From: Ignavibacteriales bacterium
GTDB lineage: Bacteria > Bacteroidota > Ignavibacteria > Ignavibacteriales > Melioribacteraceae
Assembly: GCA_026390795.1 (NCBI GenBank)
Contig: JAPLFG010000001.1
Location: 372,001 to 436,000 of the forward strand
Direction of reading: 5' to 3'
DNA: 64,000 nucleotides
Shown in pieces: positions 63,168 through 64,000 of this stretch. The notes under the pieces are model-generated. The model saw nothing but the letters and a program-made list of their open reading frames with translations, did no database searches and had not been told where the DNA came from. The position numbers and the translations under genes are program-made. Positions within the stretch are counted from its first letter, which is position 1; the number at the start of each line of letters is the position of its first letter.

Positions 63168-64000
63168 ATGATAAATAATTTTGAGAAAATAAAAACCCTC
63201 GGTGCACTAAAGAAGAGTGGTTATTTAGCTCTTCAAGTAAAAGAAGAAATGAGAAGGAATCTAATTGATTCATTGAAGAACAATTTAAATCCTTTCGACA
63301 ATATCATCGGGTATGAAGAAACTGTCATCCCGGATATTCAAACTGCGATTCTCTCGCGGCATAATATTATTCTTTTAGGATTACGAGGACAGGCTAAAAC
63401 AAAGATTGCTAGAATGATGATAAATTTACTTGATGAATTCATTCCGGGCATTGAAGGATCGGAATTAAATGACGATCCGTTCAATCCGCTATCAAGGTTT
63501 GGAAAAGATAAGATTGCCGAGCTCGGTGATGACACACCTATAGAATGGATTCACAGAAATGATCGTTATACCGAAAAATTAGCAACGCCGGATGTGACAA
63601 TCGCAGATCTGATTGGTGATGTGGACCCTATTAAAGCTGCATCATTAAAACTTCATTACTCGGATGACCGTGTAATTCATTTTGGATTAATTCCCCGCTC
63701 TAACAGAGGTATTTTTGTCATTAATGAACTTCCCGATTTACAGGCGAGAATACAGGTTGCTCTATTCAATATTCTTCAGGAGAAAGATGTTCAGATTCGC
63801 GGTTTCAAAGTGCGTCTTCCGCTTGATGTCCAATTCGTGTTCACTGCAAATCCCGAGGACTATACAAATAGAGGATCGATAGTTACGCCACTAAAAGATA
63901 GGATTGATTCTCAGATACTTACGCATTATCCAAAAACAATTCCGATATCAAGAAAAATCACTGCTCAGGAAGCCAGAATAACATCAGGACAAAAAGAAAA
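63168..64000 (+). CDS. MoxR/Mg-chelatase-type AAA+ ATPase, N-terminal part (runs off the window)
   Basis: An ATG at 63168 with a Shine-Dalgarno-like GGGATT opens a frame that continues to the right edge (at least 277 residues). It has an AAA+ core: IIGYEETVIPDIQTAILSR, Walker A-like GLRGQAKTKIARMM, DPIKAASLKLHYSDD, Walker B FVINELPDLQARIQVALFNILQE, and FTANPEDYTNRGSI. The Walker A is a G-x2-G-x-A-K-T variant, as in Mg-chelatase I and related ATPases. It is co-transcribed with the VWA gene. Confidence 0.85.
   Translation, partial: MINNFEKIKTLGALKKSGYLALQVKEEMRRNLIDSLKNNLNPFDNIIGYEETVIPDIQTAILSRHNIILLGLRGQAKTKIARMMINLLDEFIPGIEGSELNDDPFNPLSRFGKDKIAELGDDTPIEWIHRNDRYTEKLATPDVTIADLIGDVDPIKAASLKLHYSDDRVIHFGLIPRSNRGIFVINELPDLQARIQVALFNILQEKDVQIRGFKVRLPLDVQFVFTANPEDYTNRGSIVTPLKDRIDSQILTHYPKTIPISRKITAQEARITSGQKE

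Overview
The window is AT-rich bacterial chromosome, almost fully coding, with short spacers and many 1-20 bp gene overlaps. Gene content and the TAnnTTTG-type promoter boxes upstream of several genes fit the Bacteroidota/Chlorobiota (FCB) group. An Ignavibacteria-like organism is my best guess, but this is inferred from gene content and not from a marker tree. Housekeeping genes lie on both sides of one clearly different accessory stretch, about 5.3-13.3 kb.

Layout. 1-5.3 kb: the start of a POTRA/Omp85 outer-membrane protein, a CoA-binding protein, full-length glycine decarboxylase (gcvP) and a FapA/DUF342 protein, all on minus. 5.3-13.3 kb, accessory: a decayed lspA copy with its terminator; an SRPBCC protein and a quinone-oxidoreductase-like enzyme; a run of small minus-strand genes (DinB-like, a HEPN protein, a membrane-anchored protein), each bounded by imperfect palindromes with GCCTAAC/GTTAGGC-type ends, which I read as an integron cassette array without an integrase; an ArsR-SRPBCC-DUF1801 operon between two copies of a degenerate TCAGC-rich repeat; and a strictly 21-bp-phased T-tract array. 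13.3-20.9 kb: a fatty-acid/phospholipid operon read leftward (yceD-rpmF-plsX-fabH-fabD-DUF3109-fabG-acpP-fabF-rnc). Its first gene has an in-frame stop, and a MITE-like palindrome sits between acpP and fabF.

20.9-28.7 kb, plus strand: PrsW-type protease, nadD, a meaB/acyl-CoA dehydrogenase/acyl-CoA carboxylase beta cluster, a secreted protein, an NtrC-type regulator and a HIT protein. 28.8-41 kb, minus: purD, a glycosyltransferase, guaB, a glutaryl-CoA-dehydrogenase-like enzyme, recX-recA, thpR-cinA-pgpA-pgsA, DUF971, purC, a YgjP-type metallopeptidase and tRNA-Phe. 41-50.5 kb: an APC-type permease (+), then a minus-strand carbamoyl-phosphate cluster (OTC, SxtJ-like protein, NodU/CmcH-type carbamoyltransferase, carbamate kinase, cyclic-2,3-diphosphoglycerate-synthetase-like protein) next to glmS.

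50.5-52.5 kb: a broken tRNA, tRNA-Arg(ACG), tRNA-Arg(TCG), tadA (whose product edits the first of these two) and adk. 52.5-62 kb, minus: ftsE, a methyltransferase, pdxA, rho, folC, pyrD-pyrK, an RpiB-like protein with an altered active site, manC and an unknown protein. 62-64 kb, plus: a VWA protein and the start of a MoxR/Mg-chelatase-type ATPase.

The most unusual items are the cassette array with a 62-bp tandem duplication that truncates a HEPN gene exactly at its R-x4-H motif, the 16-unit 21-bp phased T-tract array, the two interrupted genes (yceD, lspA), and the carbamoyl-phosphate cluster.
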